Shown: positions 42,527 through 52,289 of the stretch, one piece after another | Layout: every line of letters starts with the position of its first letter | How positions within the stretch are numbered: the stretch's first letter is position 1 | DNA from: Rhodanobacter sp. | GTDB lineage: Bacteria; Pseudomonadota; Gammaproteobacteria; Xanthomonadales; Rhodanobacteraceae | Assembly: GCA_027307195.1 (NCBI GenBank) | Contig: DAHUXL010000099.1 | Location: 1-64,000, forward strand | Direction: 5' to 3' | Length of the DNA: 64,000 nucleotides | Notes under the pieces: model-generated | What the model saw: the letters and a program-made list of their open reading frames with translations, nothing else | Told to the model about the DNA's origin: nothing | Databases searched by the model: none | Translations under genes and position numbers: made by a program

Positions 42527-43893
42527 CCGGTCACCTGTTCAGCGAGACTGCCTAGCCGACTGATCGCCTCATCCAGCGGCATCGGCTCGTCGACCTCCTG
42601 CTGCAGGAAGCCGCGCAATTGCGGCCACAGCTGGATCGCCTGGTCGACCTGCGGATCGGAGCCTTTCTGATACGCACCTACCGCAATCAGGTCGCGCTGC
42701 TGACGGTATGCCGAATAGACCTGGCGGAAACGCTGCGCCGCGCGCAGATGTTCGCGCGTCACCACCGCCGGCATCACGCGGCTGATCGAGGCCTCGATGT
42801 CGATCGCCGGATAGTGGCCCGCCTCGGCAAGGTCGCGCGACAGCACGATATGGCCGTCCAGGATCGCGCGCGCCGCGTCGGCGATCGGATCATGGCGGTA
42901 ATCATCGCCTTCGGTCAGCACGGTATAGAACGCGGTGATCGAACCGCGCCCGTCGGCATCGTTGCCGGCGCGCTCGACCAGCGCCGGCAACATCGCGAAC
43001 ACCGACGGCGGATAGCCCTTGGTCGCCGGCGGCTCGCCGATCGCCAGGGCGATCTCGCGCTGCGCCTGCGCATAGCGGGTGAGCGAATCCATCAGCAGCA
43101 GCACGCGCAGGCCGCGGTCGCGAAACCACTCGGCGATCGCGGTGGCGTACTGCGCGCCACGCAGCCGCTTGAGCGGCGGGGCGTCGGCCGGCGCCGCCAC
43201 GATCACCGCTCGGCGACGGCCTTCCTCGCCCAGCGTGTGCTCGACGAATTCCTTCACCTCGCGGCCTCGCTCACCGATCAGCCCGACCACGACCACATCG
43301 GCATTGGTGTATTTGGTCATCATGCCGAGCAGGGTCGACTTGCCGACACCGGAACCGGCGAACAGGCCCAGTCGCTGGCCGCGTCCGACCGTAAGCAGTG
43401 CATTGATGGCACGTACGCCGACGTCCAGCGGCGCGTCGATCGGCTTGCGCGCCATCGGATTGATCGGCTCGCGCTTGAGCGCGGCATGCTCGTCCACTTC
43501 CAGCGGCCCCAAGCCGTCCAGCGGCACCCCATCAGCGCCGATCACGCGGCCCAGCAAGGCATTGCCGACCGGCAGGCCGCCGTTGCGTGCGCACGGGCGC
43601 ACCCGTGCATTCGGCAACACGCCATGCATGTCGCCCACCGGCATCAGCAGCAGGCGTTCGTCGGCGAAGCCGACCACCTCGGTATCCAGTTGTGCGCCAT
43701 CGGCGGTGTCGACCAGACAGCGGGCGCCGAGTGCGGCTTCGCAGCCTTCGGCCTCCAGCGTCAATCCGACGACCCGCCGCAGACAGCCTTCCACCGTCAA
43801 CGTGTGCGCCGTTTCGGCGCGGGCGCTGCGGCGTGCCAGCTGTTGCTGCCAGAGCGTCTGACGCGAGGCGGCAGTGCCGGTTTCCGTGTTCAC
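42523..43893 (-). CDS. fliI: Flagellum-specific ATPase FliI
   Basis: 456 residues. F1-type ATPase with Walker [17 protein letters not shown], the [19 protein letters not shown] segment, Walker [21 protein letters not shown], and [17 protein letters not shown]. It energises release of cargo at the export gate. The GTG start overlaps the fliH stop; about 25 residues precede the conserved beta-barrel domain. Confidence 0.97.
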   Translation of the reverse strand: MNTETGTAASRQTLWQQQLARRSARAETAHTLTVEGCLRRVVGLTLEAEGCEAALGARCLVDTADGAQLDTEVVGFADERLLLMPVGDMHGVLPNARVRPCARNGGLPVGNALLGRVIGADGVPLDGLGPLEVDEHAALKREPINPMARKPIDAPLDVGVRAINALLTVGRGQRLGLFAGSGVGKSTLLGMMTKYTNADVVVVGLIGERGREVKEFVEHTLGEEGRRRAVIVAAPADAPPLKRLRGAQYATAIAEWFRDRGLRVLLLMDSLTRYAQAQREIALAIGEPPATKGYPPSVFAMLPALVERAGNDADGRGSITAFYTVLTEGDDYRHDPIADAARAILDGHIVLSRDLAEAGHYPAIDIEASISRVMPAVVTREHLRAAQRFRQVYSAYRQQRDLIAVGAYQKGSDPQVDQAIQLWPQLRGFLQQEVDEPMPLDEAISRLGSLAEQVTG

Positions 43894-44519
43894 GCAATTG
43901 CCCCGTCGCCGTCGCCATCGTCGCCGATCACGGCGTCGATCACCGCGGCGAGACGGGTCTCCACCCGCGCATCCAGTCGCGAGCGCTCGCTGAGCAGTTG
44001 GCAGTCGCCGCGGGACAGCGCCGGATCGGCCTGCAATTGCCAGTGCGTTTCCGCGGCGCCCAATTCGCGCAGCAGGATCAGATCATCCGGGTTCAGCTGC
44101 ACGCGCAGCTCGCGGGTGGCCGACGGCAGCGCCGTCGCTGCCTGACGCACCGCCTGCACGATCAAGCCGGGCGACAAGCGCAGTTCGTGCGCGATCACCC
44201 GGCGCGCGATCACCGTCGCGAGCCGGGCCAGTTCCTGTTCGGTCTGCTCATCGAGCACCTGCAACGGCCGCGCGGCGGCGGCGTACAAGGCATCGAGCCG
44301 TGCCAGCTGCTCGTGCAGCTGCTGCTGCGCCGCGGCCAGTCCTTCGGCGCGACCGGCCGCGTAACCTTCCTCGCGCGCCTGCTGCTCAAGCGCCTCGAGT
44401 TCGCGCACGGTCGGTTGCGCAACCGCATTGGCGGCCTTTTCCGCCGACTGCCGGGCACCCACATTGGGCAGCTCCCAACGCTGGATATCCGATGCGGCAT
44501 GCTGGATCGCCGGCGTCAT
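43890..44519 (-). CDS. fliH: Flagellar assembly protein FliH
   Basis: 209 residues. An N-terminal tryptophan-containing tail ([10 protein letters not shown]) that binds FliN, a long coiled coil ([40 protein letters not shown]), and a V-ATPase E-like C-terminal domain. It is the negative regulator and stalk of FliI. The ATG overlaps the fliG stop (TGATG); an earlier TTG is less likely. Confidence 0.92.
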   Translation of the reverse strand: MTPAIQHAASDIQRWELPNVGARQSAEKAANAVAQPTVRELEALEQQAREEGYAAGRAEGLAAAQQQLHEQLARLDALYAAAARPLQVLDEQTEQELARLATVIARRVIAHELRLSPGLIVQAVRQAATALPSATRELRVQLNPDDLILLRELGAAETHWQLQADPALSRGDCQLLSERSRLDARVETRLAAVIDAVIGDDGDGDGAIA

Positions 44520-45529
44520 CAAACGAACTCTTCACCGCCGGCGGACAGATTGAGCTGGCCGGCATCGGCCAGCTTGCGCGCCGTCGCCAGCACCTCCTTC
44601 TGTGCCGCGTCGACTTCGCTCAGGCGCACCGGCCCCTTCACTTCAAGATCGTCGCGCAACATGTCGGCAGCCCGTTTGGACATGTTGGCGAAGATCTTTT
44701 CGCGTACCTCCGGCTCGGCACCCTTGAGTGCGGTGATCAGAGTGCCCGACGGTACTTCGCGCAACAGCGTCTGCATGCCGCGGTCGTCCAGTTCGACCAG
44801 GTCCTCGAACACGAACATCAGATCCTCGATGCGTCCGCCCAGGGCCTCGTCCTGACTGCGGATCGCCGTCATCAACTCGGTCTCGTGGCCACTGTCCATC
44901 GCGTTGAGAATGTCCGCCGCGGCCTTCAGACCACCGACGTTGGCGGATTTGAGTTTCTTGGTATTGCCGGAGAACTGGCGCTCCATGATCTCGTCCAGCT
45001 CGTTCAATGCATGCGGCTGCACGCCGTCGAGCGTGGCGATGCGCATCACCGCATCGCTGCGCACGCGCGGCGGCAGATAGCCGATGACTTCGGCGGCCTG
45101 GTCCGCGTCCAGATGCGCCAGCACCAGCGCGATGATCTGCGGATGCTCCTGGTTGATCATCTCGGCGATAGCGCGGCTCTCCATCCACTTCAGCGACTCC
45201 AGCCCCTTGCTGCTGCGGCCGAGCAGGATGCGGTCGATCAGGCCGCCAGCCTTGTTCTCGCCCAGCGCGTTGACCAGGATCTTGCGGATGTAATCCTCGG
45301 TACCCACGCCCAGCGGCGTCTGCCGGGACATGTCGTCATTGAGCCGGTCAAGCACGCTCTCGACCTGCCCGCGCGATACGCCGGACAGCGCGGCCATGGC
45401 CGTACCCACCGCCTGCACGTCGCGCGCGCTGAGATGTTTGAGCACCTCGGCGGCATCCTGCTCGCCCAGCGTCAGCAGCAGGATTGCCGCGCGCTGTGCT
45501 CCATTGATCTGCGTATGTTCAACCGCCAT
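44519..45529 (-). CDS. fliG: Flagellar motor switch protein FliG
   Basis: 336 residues. N-terminal domain (AAILLLTLGEQDAAEVLKHL) that holds FliF, the EHPQ motif (INQEHPQIIALVLAHLDADQ), and a C-terminal torque domain with charged ridge DRGMQTLLREVPSGTLITAL and KRAADMLRDDLEVKGPVRLS. It generates torque with MotC. Overlaps the end of fliF by 11 bases. Confidence 0.97.
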   Translation of the reverse strand: MAVEHTQINGAQRAAILLLTLGEQDAAEVLKHLSARDVQAVGTAMAALSGVSRGQVESVLDRLNDDMSRQTPLGVGTEDYIRKILVNALGENKAGGLIDRILLGRSSKGLESLKWMESRAIAEMINQEHPQIIALVLAHLDADQAAEVIGYLPPRVRSDAVMRIATLDGVQPHALNELDEIMERQFSGNTKKLKSANVGGLKAAADILNAMDSGHETELMTAIRSQDEALGGRIEDLMFVFEDLVELDDRGMQTLLREVPSGTLITALKGAEPEVREKIFANMSKRAADMLRDDLEVKGPVRLSEVDAAQKEVLATARKLADAGQLNLSAGGEEFV

Positions 45530-47213
45530 CTTCGACCACCCAGTTCTTCACGACCTGCGCCACTTGCTTGGAGTTCTCGCCAACCATTCGTTTCGCCATG
45601 CCGATACGCTGCTCGTAGGCGAGGATCGGCGTGGCGACATTGAGCCGGGCCGGCTCGGCCAACTGCGGGTCGTCGTCGACGCGCACGGAAATCACCGGCA
45701 TCGGCGACGGCAGCGCACGCGCCGACGTGTCGCTGCGCAGCAGTCCCTTCAGCAGCGGCCGCAGCAGACCGAACGCCACCAGCAGCGCCAGCAAGGCGCC
45801 CAGGCTCTGCTTGATCAGGTCCATCGCGCCGGGCCGCTCCCACAGCGGCGTATCCGGAAGTGCCTCGATGCCGGGGCCACGCTGGAACGGCTGGTTGACC
45901 ACGCTGACACTGTCGCCACGAGCCACGTTGAAGCCCACCGCGTTCTTGGTCAGTTCGGTCAGATGCTCCAGCTCCTGTGCCGTGAACGGCACGCTCTTGT
46001 CCGGCGTTGCCGCAGCGGTTGCGCTGTTGGCCAGCTTGTTGTCCAGTACCACGGCCACGGTGAGTCGGACCAGCCGACCGGCCGGGTCGCTGACATGGCT
46101 GATCGTGCGATCCAGCTCGTAGTTGCGGGTGGCATTGCTTGAGTTGTCGGTCGGACCGGCCACTGTCGCGGCGGCACTGCCGGCGGCGGCAGCAGCGGGT
46201 CGACCGGCGTCGGGTTTGGCTGCCGTGGGCTGCGCCACCAGCGCCGGCGGCTGGTTGCTGAGCGCACCGGGCACACCGCCGGAGGCCGCGGCGCTGCCGT
46301 GCTGTTCGCTGCTGGTCTGCTCGCTGCGCAACGCCGGATGCTCATGACCAAAGGTTTCGGTGGCCTTCTCGGTCTGGCTGAAATCCAGATCCGCATAAAC
46401 TTGTGCACGCACCCGACCTGCACCGACCAGTGGCGTCAGCAATTCCTCGATGCGCTGCGCATAGGTATTCTCGATCCGTGTGGCCAGGCGCAGACGGTTG
46501 TCGCCGACCGCGCCCGGACTGTCCGGATCGGTGGTCAACAGCTGGCCCTGCTGGTCGATCACCGAAACCTGACGCGGATCCAGATCCGGCACGCTGGCCG
46601 CGACCAGATGCACGATCGCCGCAACCTGGCCGGCATCCAGCTGGCGCCCCGGATAAAGCGTAAGCAGCACCGATGCACTGGCCGGCCGGCTGTCGCGAAT
46701 GAACGCCGATGGCTTCGGCAGCGCCAGATGCACGCGCGCCGCGCGTACCGATTGCAGGCCGCCGATGGTATTGCCCAGATCGGTCTCCAGCAGCTGCTGG
46801 TAACGCGTGCGTTCGGCCAGATCGCTCATGCCGAACGGCGAGTCGCCGGCAGCGGCTGCGCTGTTGGCAGCACTCCCCTGCGGCAATCCGCGCGCGGCCA
46901 GCTTCAGTCGCAACGCGGCCAGATCGGCGGCCGGCGCCATGATCGACGAGCCATCGCTGCTGAGCTGGTAAGGCGTCTGGGTCGACTGCAGTTCCTGGGT
47001 TATCGCCGCGGCATCCTTCTGCTCGAGTCCCGCATACAGCAGCCCGTAGTTCGGCCCGCGCGACCACAGCACGACCGCCACGCCCAACGCGACTGCCGCC
47101 GCCACCGCGACCAGCAGCAGCACCTGGCGAGTCGCCGGATTGCGGGCGAGCTGTTTGAGGGGATCCAGACGCGAACCGTTGTTCTCGGTATTCGCGATGG
47201 CGTTGTCGGCCAT
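45519..47213 (-). CDS. fliF: Flagellar MS-ring protein FliF
   Basis: 564 residues. Two membrane helices (about 31-50: VLLLVAVAAAVALGVAVVLW; about 455-475: SLGALLALLVAFGLLRPLL) enclose the periplasmic ring-building motifs (YLSSDGSSI-like YQLSSDGSSIMAPAADLAAL; QQLLETDLGNTIGGLQSVRA; VRAARVHLALPKPSAFIRDS). The C-terminal tail that binds FliG is present. It is the base of the flagellum and first to assemble. Confidence 0.97.
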   Translation of the reverse strand: MADNAIANTENNGSRLDPLKQLARNPATRQVLLLVAVAAAVALGVAVVLWSRGPNYGLLYAGLEQKDAAAITQELQSTQTPYQLSSDGSSIMAPAADLAALRLKLAARGLPQGSAANSAAAAGDSPFGMSDLAERTRYQQLLETDLGNTIGGLQSVRAARVHLALPKPSAFIRDSRPASASVLLTLYPGRQLDAGQVAAIVHLVAASVPDLDPRQVSVIDQQGQLLTTDPDSPGAVGDNRLRLATRIENTYAQRIEELLTPLVGAGRVRAQVYADLDFSQTEKATETFGHEHPALRSEQTSSEQHGSAAASGGVPGALSNQPPALVAQPTAAKPDAGRPAAAAAGSAAATVAGPTDNSSNATRNYELDRTISHVSDPAGRLVRLTVAVVLDNKLANSATAAATPDKSVPFTAQELEHLTELTKNAVGFNVARGDSVSVVNQPFQRGPGIEALPDTPLWERPGAMDLIKQSLGALLALLVAFGLLRPLLKGLLRSDTSARALPSPMPVISVRVDDDPQLAEPARLNVATPILAYEQRIGMAKRMVGENSKQVAQVVKNWVVEDGG

Positions 47214-47262
47214 GCTGCTGCTCGTTATCTGAAGTAGAGGGTGAAGATCGGCGCGCGAGGCG

Positions 47263-47589
47263 TCAGACCGGCATGTTCATGATGTCCTTGTAGGCGTCTA
47301 CCAGCTTGCTCTGTACGGCGACCATCGTGCGCAGCGACAGATCGGCCTTCTGCACTGCGACCATCGTGCGGCCCAGATCTGCGCCGGCATCGCCGCGCTC
47401 GAAACTTGCCGCCATGCGGCCCGCTTCCAGCTGGCTCTGGCCGACTGCGGAAATCGACTGTTTGAGCAAGGCGGAGAACGTGCCTTGACCGCCAATCGGG
47501 GTGGCGGTGATCGCACCTTCCGGCGCACGCACCTGCGCCGTCATCTGGCGCATCTGGGAAAGCAGATTGTTGACGTCGATCTGACTCAT
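47263..47589 (-). CDS. fliE: Flagellar hook-basal body protein FliE
   Basis: 108 residues. FSALLKQSISAVGQSQLEAG, the family motif DLGRTMVAVQKADLSLRTMV and ending LVDAYKDIMNMPV define FliE, which joins the MS ring to the rod. ATG 47589 (MSQIDVNNLL) chosen with GGAAAA upstream. It leads the fliEFGHIJK operon behind a sigma-54 promoter. Confidence 0.95.
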   Translation of the reverse strand: MSQIDVNNLLSQMRQMTAQVRAPEGAITATPIGGQGTFSALLKQSISAVGQSQLEAGRMAASFERGDAGADLGRTMVAVQKADLSLRTMVAVQSKLVDAYKDIMNMPV

Positions 47590-47628
47590 GACGGTTTTCC
47601 AGCACATGACGGGTCTGAAGTGAGTAAA

Positions 47629-47644
47629 AGCACGAGCCGTGCCA
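47629..47644 (-). promoter_or_regulatory. Sigma-54 (RpoN) promoter for fliE operon
   Basis: Minus strand TGGCACG-GCTC-GTGCT. GG and GC are exactly 10 bases apart, and eleven of twelve fixed positions match the consensus. It lies 40 bases before the fliE ATG and just downstream of fleQ, whose product should activate it. Confidence 0.83.
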
Positions 47645-47711
47645 TGCCTGCGAAATGCCGGTATGAGCAGACTCGGTACGCGATGCATGATCCGCGCACA
47701 GGCTGTGCTCC

Positions 47712-49139
47712 CTACGCGGCCAGACTGTTTTGCAGCCCATACTTGCGCAGCTTCTCCACCAGCGTGGTGCGCTGCATGCGCAGCAGCTTGGCGGCATGCG
47801 CCACCACGCCACCGGTGGCATCGAGTGCCTGGCGGATCAAGCCCACTTCGATATCGGCCAGATGATCCTTCAGGTCCAGGCCGTCTTCGGGCAACAGACC
47901 CAGCATGTCAGCGGCAGTCGCGCACGTACCGCCTTCCGCCGCAGACACGTGATCCTCCATCAGCGCCAGCAACGCCGCGCCGCGCATTTCCTCGCCAGCC
48001 TGGTGGCCGCGGTATTTTTCCGGCAGGTCACTGGCACGTACTTCGCCATGCGGAAACAGAATGGCCATGCGTTCGACCAGGTTGGACAGCTCGCGTACGT
48101 TGCCCGGCCACGCATAGTCGCGCAGCGCATGCATCGCGCCGGCGCTGAAGCGCACCACACTCAGCCCCCGGCCCGCCAGCCGCTGGTTGAACTCGGTCAC
48201 CAGCACCGGCAGATCGTCCAGCCGCTCGCGCAGCGACGGCAGCTCCAGCGGGAATACGCTGAGACGGTAATAGAGATCCTCGCGGAACTGGTCGTGGGCG
48301 ATCGACTGTTCGAGGTTGCGATGCGTCGCGGCGATGATGCGCACGTCGCAGCGCTGGGTGCGGTTGCCGCCGACGCGTTCGTACACGCGTTCCTGCAGCA
48401 CGCGCAGCAACTTCACCTGCATCGGCAGACTCATGTCACCAATTTCGTCGAGGAACAGCGTGCCACCCTCGGCCATCTCGAAGCGGCCCTTGCGTGCGCT
48501 GATTGCGCCAGTAAACGCACCTTTTTCATGGCCGAACAGCTCGCTTTCGAGCAGCTCGGCGGGAATCGCGCCACAGTTGATCGCGACAAACGGCTTGTCG
48601 CGACGTGGCGAGCTGTCGTGGATCGCGCGCGCCACCATCTCCTTGCCGGTGCCTGATTCGCCAAGCACCAGTACGCTCGAATCGAATGGCGCGACCTGGC
48701 GGATCAGCGCGTTGACGCGGGTCATGGATGCCGAATTGCCGACAAAGCGCAGTTTGTTGCCCTGACTGCCGTGCAGACGTCCATAGACACTGCGCATGGC
48801 TTCGACCACCTGTCCATAACGCAGCGGAAATTTCACGGAAGCCATCCGCGTCGCAAATGACGATGAGGCGGCACTGAAGCGTTCGACCCAGGCCGAGTCG
48901 CTGGCCAGCAACATCGGAACATGTGCTGCCGCTGCACCGAGCAGGGCCAACTGGCATTCGGCTGCAGCAACATCACTGACACCGCCGACATACACCCCAC
49001 GCCAGGCATGGGTGGACTCATCGACCACGTCGCAGGCAGCACCGTGCTGCGGCCGGTATCCCAGGAAGTGGAGCGCCGAAAGAACCGAATCTGCCCGCAT
49101 CTGATCGGATTCGATAACCAGAAAATCGAACTTTTGCAT
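47712..49139 (-). CDS. fleQ: Sigma-54-dependent flagellar master regulator FleQ
   Basis: 475 residues. N-terminal REC-like FleQ domain (1-115) that lacks the usual phospho-aspartate context, a AAA+ domain (about 140-370) with Walker [18 protein letters not shown] and the sigma-54 contact loop EKGAFTGA, then a Fis-type helix-turn-helix ([20 protein letters not shown]). In pseudomonads and xanthomonads FleQ also binds c-di-GMP and answers to FleN. ATG 49139 ([11 protein letters not shown]) with AGGGGC upstream; the longer frame is unconserved. A Clp-like site lies upstream. Confidence 0.93.
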   Translation of the reverse strand: MQKFDFLVIESDQMRADSVLSALHFLGYRPQHGAACDVVDESTHAWRGVYVGGVSDVAAAECQLALLGAAAAHVPMLLASDSAWVERFSAASSSFATRMASVKFPLRYGQVVEAMRSVYGRLHGSQGNKLRFVGNSASMTRVNALIRQVAPFDSSVLVLGESGTGKEMVARAIHDSSPRRDKPFVAINCGAIPAELLESELFGHEKGAFTGAISARKGRFEMAEGGTLFLDEIGDMSLPMQVKLLRVLQERVYERVGGNRTQRCDVRIIAATHRNLEQSIAHDQFREDLYYRLSVFPLELPSLRERLDDLPVLVTEFNQRLAGRGLSVVRFSAGAMHALRDYAWPGNVRELSNLVERMAILFPHGEVRASDLPEKYRGHQAGEEMRGAALLALMEDHVSAAEGGTCATAADMLGLLPEDGLDLKDHLADIEVGLIRQALDATGGVVAHAAKLLRMQRTTLVEKLRKYGLQNSLAA

Positions 49140-49505
49140 CACTTGCCCCTGTTGCGTGCTGCACTGCATTTCGACCAACGCCCGTATCTGCGGCGGGCTT
49201 GTTCTCATCACGCCGACTTTCCGCCGCCGGCTCGATGAACAGTGAGCAATAACAGGGCCAATATTCGCGCTCGTGACGATAGAAAAACGTCACCTGCGGG
49301 CTTGCCAGGCCATCAAATGTGCATGATCACGGCAGCCTGCATACGCAGGAATCTGGTTTAACCGTATGACCCACATGGGGTTTGCCAAATAACCCGGCGG
49401 ATTCTTCCGGACCGTTGGCACGCGTGATCAGCGTCAAGAAATCCCCGCACGAGATTTCATCAATGTGACCCGCGTCACGCAAGATGTGTCGACTCGTACG
49501 CGGGC
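49140..49505. other. 366-bp intergenic region upstream of fleQ
   Basis: No gene is recognised. It should carry the fleQ promoter (leftward), since the right-hand gene reads toward it. Symmetric elements: a Clp/CRP-like site at 49464-49479, and arms GTGACG/CGTCAC spaced by nine bases at 49273-49293 around an A-run. It is AT-richer (about 49230-49400) than its neighbours, as expected of a regulatory region. Confidence 0.6.
49464..49479. promoter_or_regulatory. Clp/CRP-like binding site (TGTGA-N6-TCACG)
   Basis: It matches TGTGA-N6-TCACA at nine of ten fixed bases with the exact spacer. It is 325 bp before fleQ and 27 bp past the PilZ-like gene stop, so fleQ is the only candidate target. CRP-family control of flagellar master genes is established in several gammaproteobacteria. 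Confidence 0.55.
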
Positions 49506-50063
49506 TCAGGTCGTCAAGTGACGTGCTTCAGCCACTTTGCGTCGATGATGGCGAAATACGAGCCGCTCGATTGCGTCACCCACCACGTCACCTTGGGACG
49601 CAAACACCACAAAAACTCGACCATCGTCGAATTGACGCTCCACCCGCGCCGCCAGTTCCAGCGGCAGACTGCGACAAACATCGAAACGCAGGCGCAGCAG
49701 TAAGGACGTCTGATCTTCCGGCACCAGTGCCGCAGGCAAGACTGCACCAATCGCATTGAAACGCAGTGACTGCCGTGGCGGCAGGTCGCCGGACGGCACC
49801 AGCAGCTGATTGACGATGTCGACCAGCGCGGTGAGCTTGGCGTCCATCCGCAACAGTTCCTGCATCAACGGGCTGTCGTCTTCGCCGATATCGGCGCGGC
49901 GCTCTTCCAGCGCGGCGACCGCCGCCAGCGTATTGGCATTGCGCTCGACCAGCCGCAGCTGCTGTGTCGACGGCAGCGGCCAGGCAATCGCCACGCTGTC
50001 GACATGCAGGCTCTCTTCACTGCTCACACGCTGTTCGAAATCGTCCCAACTGCTGGTGTTCAT
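49506..50063 (-). CDS. PilZ-like protein between fliT and fleQ
   Basis: 185 residues. The N-terminal half is helical (QQLRLVERNANTLAAVAALE, MQELLRMDAKLTALVDIVNQ). The C-terminal half is a beta-rich PilZ-type domain (PPRQSLRFNAIGAVLPAALV, LLLRLRFDVCRSLPLELAAR, ERLVFRHHRRK), although the canonical RxxxR and D/NxSxxG c-di-GMP residues are not seen intact. Genes of this kind regularly follow fliST in xanthomonads. A link of second messenger or protein signal to flagella is inferred. Start ATG 50063; the frame upstream is not conserved. Confidence 0.7.
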   Translation of the reverse strand: MNTSSWDDFEQRVSSEESLHVDSVAIAWPLPSTQQLRLVERNANTLAAVAALEERRADIGEDDSPLMQELLRMDAKLTALVDIVNQLLVPSGDLPPRQSLRFNAIGAVLPAALVPEDQTSLLLRLRFDVCRSLPLELAARVERQFDDGRVFVVFASQGDVVGDAIERLVFRHHRRKVAEARHLTT

Positions 50064-50100
50064 CGTGCGACTCCGCAGCAACGTGATGAAGGGCCGCAAG

Positions 50101-50391
50101 TCACGACTGCACGTACGCTGCAATCGCCCGAACCCGACCATTCTCGAGTTGCCACTGTTCGGCTATCGCATCGCGCGCATGGCCAGCCAGCGCCTGCAGT
50201 TCGCGATCGTACGCCAGAACCTCACCCAACTGCGCATGGGCCACTGCGTCCGTCGCATGCCGACGATGCAGCAACGGTGCACGTTCGGACTCCAGCGCAA
50301 TCAGTTCGTCCCACGCCTGAACACGCGCCGCGGCCAGCATGCGACGGGTCAGCAGCAGCGCCTGCTCAAGCACGTTGTTCACTGCGGTCAT
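50101..50391 (-). CDS. fliT: FliT-like flagellar protein
   Basis: 96 residues, all helical (ALLLTRRMLAAARVQAWDEL, LIALESERAPLLHRRHATDA). The size, helical pattern and place after fliS (ATGA overlap) fit FliT, the export chaperone of the filament cap FliD. Sequence identity is low in this family, so the call leans on position. Confidence 0.75.
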   Translation of the reverse strand: MTAVNNVLEQALLLTRRMLAAARVQAWDELIALESERAPLLHRRHATDAVAHAQLGEVLAYDRELQALAGHARDAIAEQWQLENGRVRAIAAYVQS

Positions 50392-50795
50392 GCGCCGGCG
50401 GCACGCGGTACCGACGCGTGGGCAATCTGCACCCAGCTGTCGCGCAATTGCTGCAACAGCTTGCTCACTTCGTCGATGATCGTCGCATCGTCATGCAGAT
50501 TGGCCAGCAGCAGGCGCCGGCTCATGTATTCGTAGAGCGAATCGATCCGCTCAACCATAGCCGCATCGACCTTGGGGTCGAGGCTGTCGCGCAAGCCTCC
50601 GATGATATCGATGCAGCGGCTGATCGTTTCACCCTTGGCGGCGACCTCGCCGCGCAGCATGTGCGCGCGGGCCTTCACCAGGCGTTCAAGCGCGCCATCC
50701 ATCAGCAGGGTAATCAGACCATGCGGATCGGCCGACTCCACGCCACCGTGCGAACGAACCTGCTGATAGGCGCCTGCGCCGTAACCGAATCCCAT
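50388..50795 (-). CDS. fliS: Flagellin export chaperone FliS
   Basis: 135 residues. Typical QQVRSHGGVESADPHGLITL and LLMDGALERLVKARAHMLRG start, then KGETISRCIDIIGGLRDSLD and YEYMSRRLLLANLHDDATII. It binds the C-terminus of flagellin to keep it unfolded for export. GGAG lies before ATG 50795. Confidence 0.96.
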   Translation of the reverse strand: MGFGYGAGAYQQVRSHGGVESADPHGLITLLMDGALERLVKARAHMLRGEVAAKGETISRCIDIIGGLRDSLDPKVDAAMVERIDSLYEYMSRRLLLANLHDDATIIDEVSKLLQQLRDSWVQIAHASVPRAAGA

Positions 50796-50827
50796 GACCG
50801 TGATCTCCTGCCTCGAGGTTTTGCGGA

Positions 50828-52225
50828 TTACTTGTTGTTATTGGTGTTGTTGAGCGCGTTGAACTGTTGCGTGAGATAGCTGCTGGTGCTGTTGAGCTTG
50901 CTCATCAACGTATCGAGCGCGGTGAACTGCGCCTGGTAACGCGCGGTGAGATCATCCATGCGGCTGTTTAGCAAGGTCTGCTGGTTCGACAGGTCCGTCA
51001 ACTGCTGGCTGAGGCTGGTGGTACGCCCTGCCAGCAGACCGGAATCACCGACCCACGTACTCAGTGGTGTATTCAGTTTGGCGGCGAAGCCACCGGTGCC
51101 GGCGAACAGGTTGCCGACGGTCTTGCCACCATCGGATAGCGCCGTGGTCAGCGTGCCGCTGTCCAGCTTCAAGGTGCCATCCACCTGCAGCGAGATGCCG
51201 ATGGACGACAGCGTCGCGCCGTTCGCGGTGCCGCCGACGATGCTCGACAGGGTGCTGTTGATGCTGTTCAGCGTGGCGTCGCCGATCATCGCGCCGGCGG
51301 TTCCGCTGGTGGCGTCGTACTTGGTCAGGTTCTGGTAGATGCCCACGAAGCTGTTGTAGGTGCTGACCAGATTGGTCAGCGCATTGGTGGCCTTGGAGGA
51401 ATCGTTTGACACGCTGAGCGTACTGCTGCCGACCTTGATCAGATTGAGCGTAAGACCGTTGATCGCCGTGCTGACGGTATTGCTCGCGCTGTTGGCGGGC
51501 AGTCCGTCGATGGTGTAGTTCGCATCGCTGGCCGCGTTGATCACGCTCAGCGCATTGCCGCTAGACGCGGCCACGTCGTAATTCAACGCTGCCAGACCGC
51601 CGTCGCCGCCGCTGCTGCTCACCTTGAAACCATTGGCCGCGCCGGTTTGCGTGCTGCTCAAGACCAGATGCGCGCCGTCGCTGCCGGTGACGATGGTCGC
51701 CGACACGCCAGGGTTGTTGCTGGCCTTGTTGATTGCATCGCGCACGGCGGCCAGCGAGTTGTTGGTGCTGTCCAGCGTAAGACTCATCGACTTGCCCGCC
51801 ACCGCGAGGGTGAGCGTGCCGGTCCCCACAGCGGTGCTGGAGCTGGCGAATGCACCGGAAGAGGCCTTCAACGAACTGGCCAGCTTGCTGATGACGATGT
51901 TGTAGTTGCCGTTGACTGCGGTGCCGTCGCTGCCTGCGCCGAGCACGGTGGTGTCACCGCTGGTCACGGTGCGGCTGGCAAACGCGCTGCCGTCGGTAAG
52001 CGGTGCCATCGCCGACTGCAGTGCGGAAAGCGCGGCGCTGATCTGGCCCAGCGCGGAAAGCTGAGTATTGGCGGCACCTGCCTGGTTGGTGATCTGATCC
52101 TGCTGCGGCGCCTTCTTGGCGGCCACCAGCTTGTCGACCAGCGAGGCTACATCGAGCCCGGAACCCACGCCCAGTGAAGTCAACAAACCCGTGGTTGGTG
52201 TAGTGGAGCCTACGGTGATCGACAT
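50828..52225 (-). CDS. fliD: Flagellar filament cap protein FliD
   Basis: 465 residues. N-terminal GLLTSLGVGSGLDVASLVDK and LVAAKKAPQQDQI, a central domain with repeated Thr/Ser/Asn, and C-terminal LTDLSNQQTLLNSRMDDLTA with the closing coiled coil TALDTLMSKLNSTSSYLTQQ. It caps the filament and folds flagellin. The N- and C-terminal D0-like helices are intact. Separated from fliC by 64 bp with a hairpin. Confidence 0.95.
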   Translation of the reverse strand: MSITVGSTTPTTGLLTSLGVGSGLDVASLVDKLVAAKKAPQQDQITNQAGAANTQLSALGQISAALSALQSAMAPLTDGSAFASRTVTSGDTTVLGAGSDGTAVNGNYNIVISKLASSLKASSGAFASSSTAVGTGTLTLAVAGKSMSLTLDSTNNSLAAVRDAINKASNNPGVSATIVTGSDGAHLVLSSTQTGAANGFKVSSSGGDGGLAALNYDVAASSGNALSVINAASDANYTIDGLPANSASNTVSTAINGLTLNLIKVGSSTLSVSNDSSKATNALTNLVSTYNSFVGIYQNLTKYDATSGTAGAMIGDATLNSINSTLSSIVGGTANGATLSSIGISLQVDGTLKLDSGTLTTALSDGGKTVGNLFAGTGGFAAKLNTPLSTWVGDSGLLAGRTTSLSQQLTDLSNQQTLLNSRMDDLTARYQAQFTALDTLMSKLNSTSSYLTQQFNALNNTNNNK

Positions 52226-52249
52226 GAGCCTGGGTTCCCTTGAATGAGT

Positions 52250-52279
52250 GGAACGGCCGCGCTAGTGCACGGCCGTTCC
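52250..52279. terminator. Terminator-like hairpin between fliC and fliD
   Basis: Perfect 10-bp stem GGAACGGCCG/CGGCCGTTCC with a 10-base loop, 10 bases past the fliC stop on the minus strand. No U-run follows, so it may attenuate read-through or stabilise the flagellin mRNA rather than fully stop. Confidence 0.55.
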
Positions 52280-52289
52280 GGGTTGCACG

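Noticed and set aside
49415-49430. TTGGCACG, a possible sigma-54 -24 element on the plus strand
   Set aside because: No GC at the required 10-base distance, and no plus-strand gene follows.
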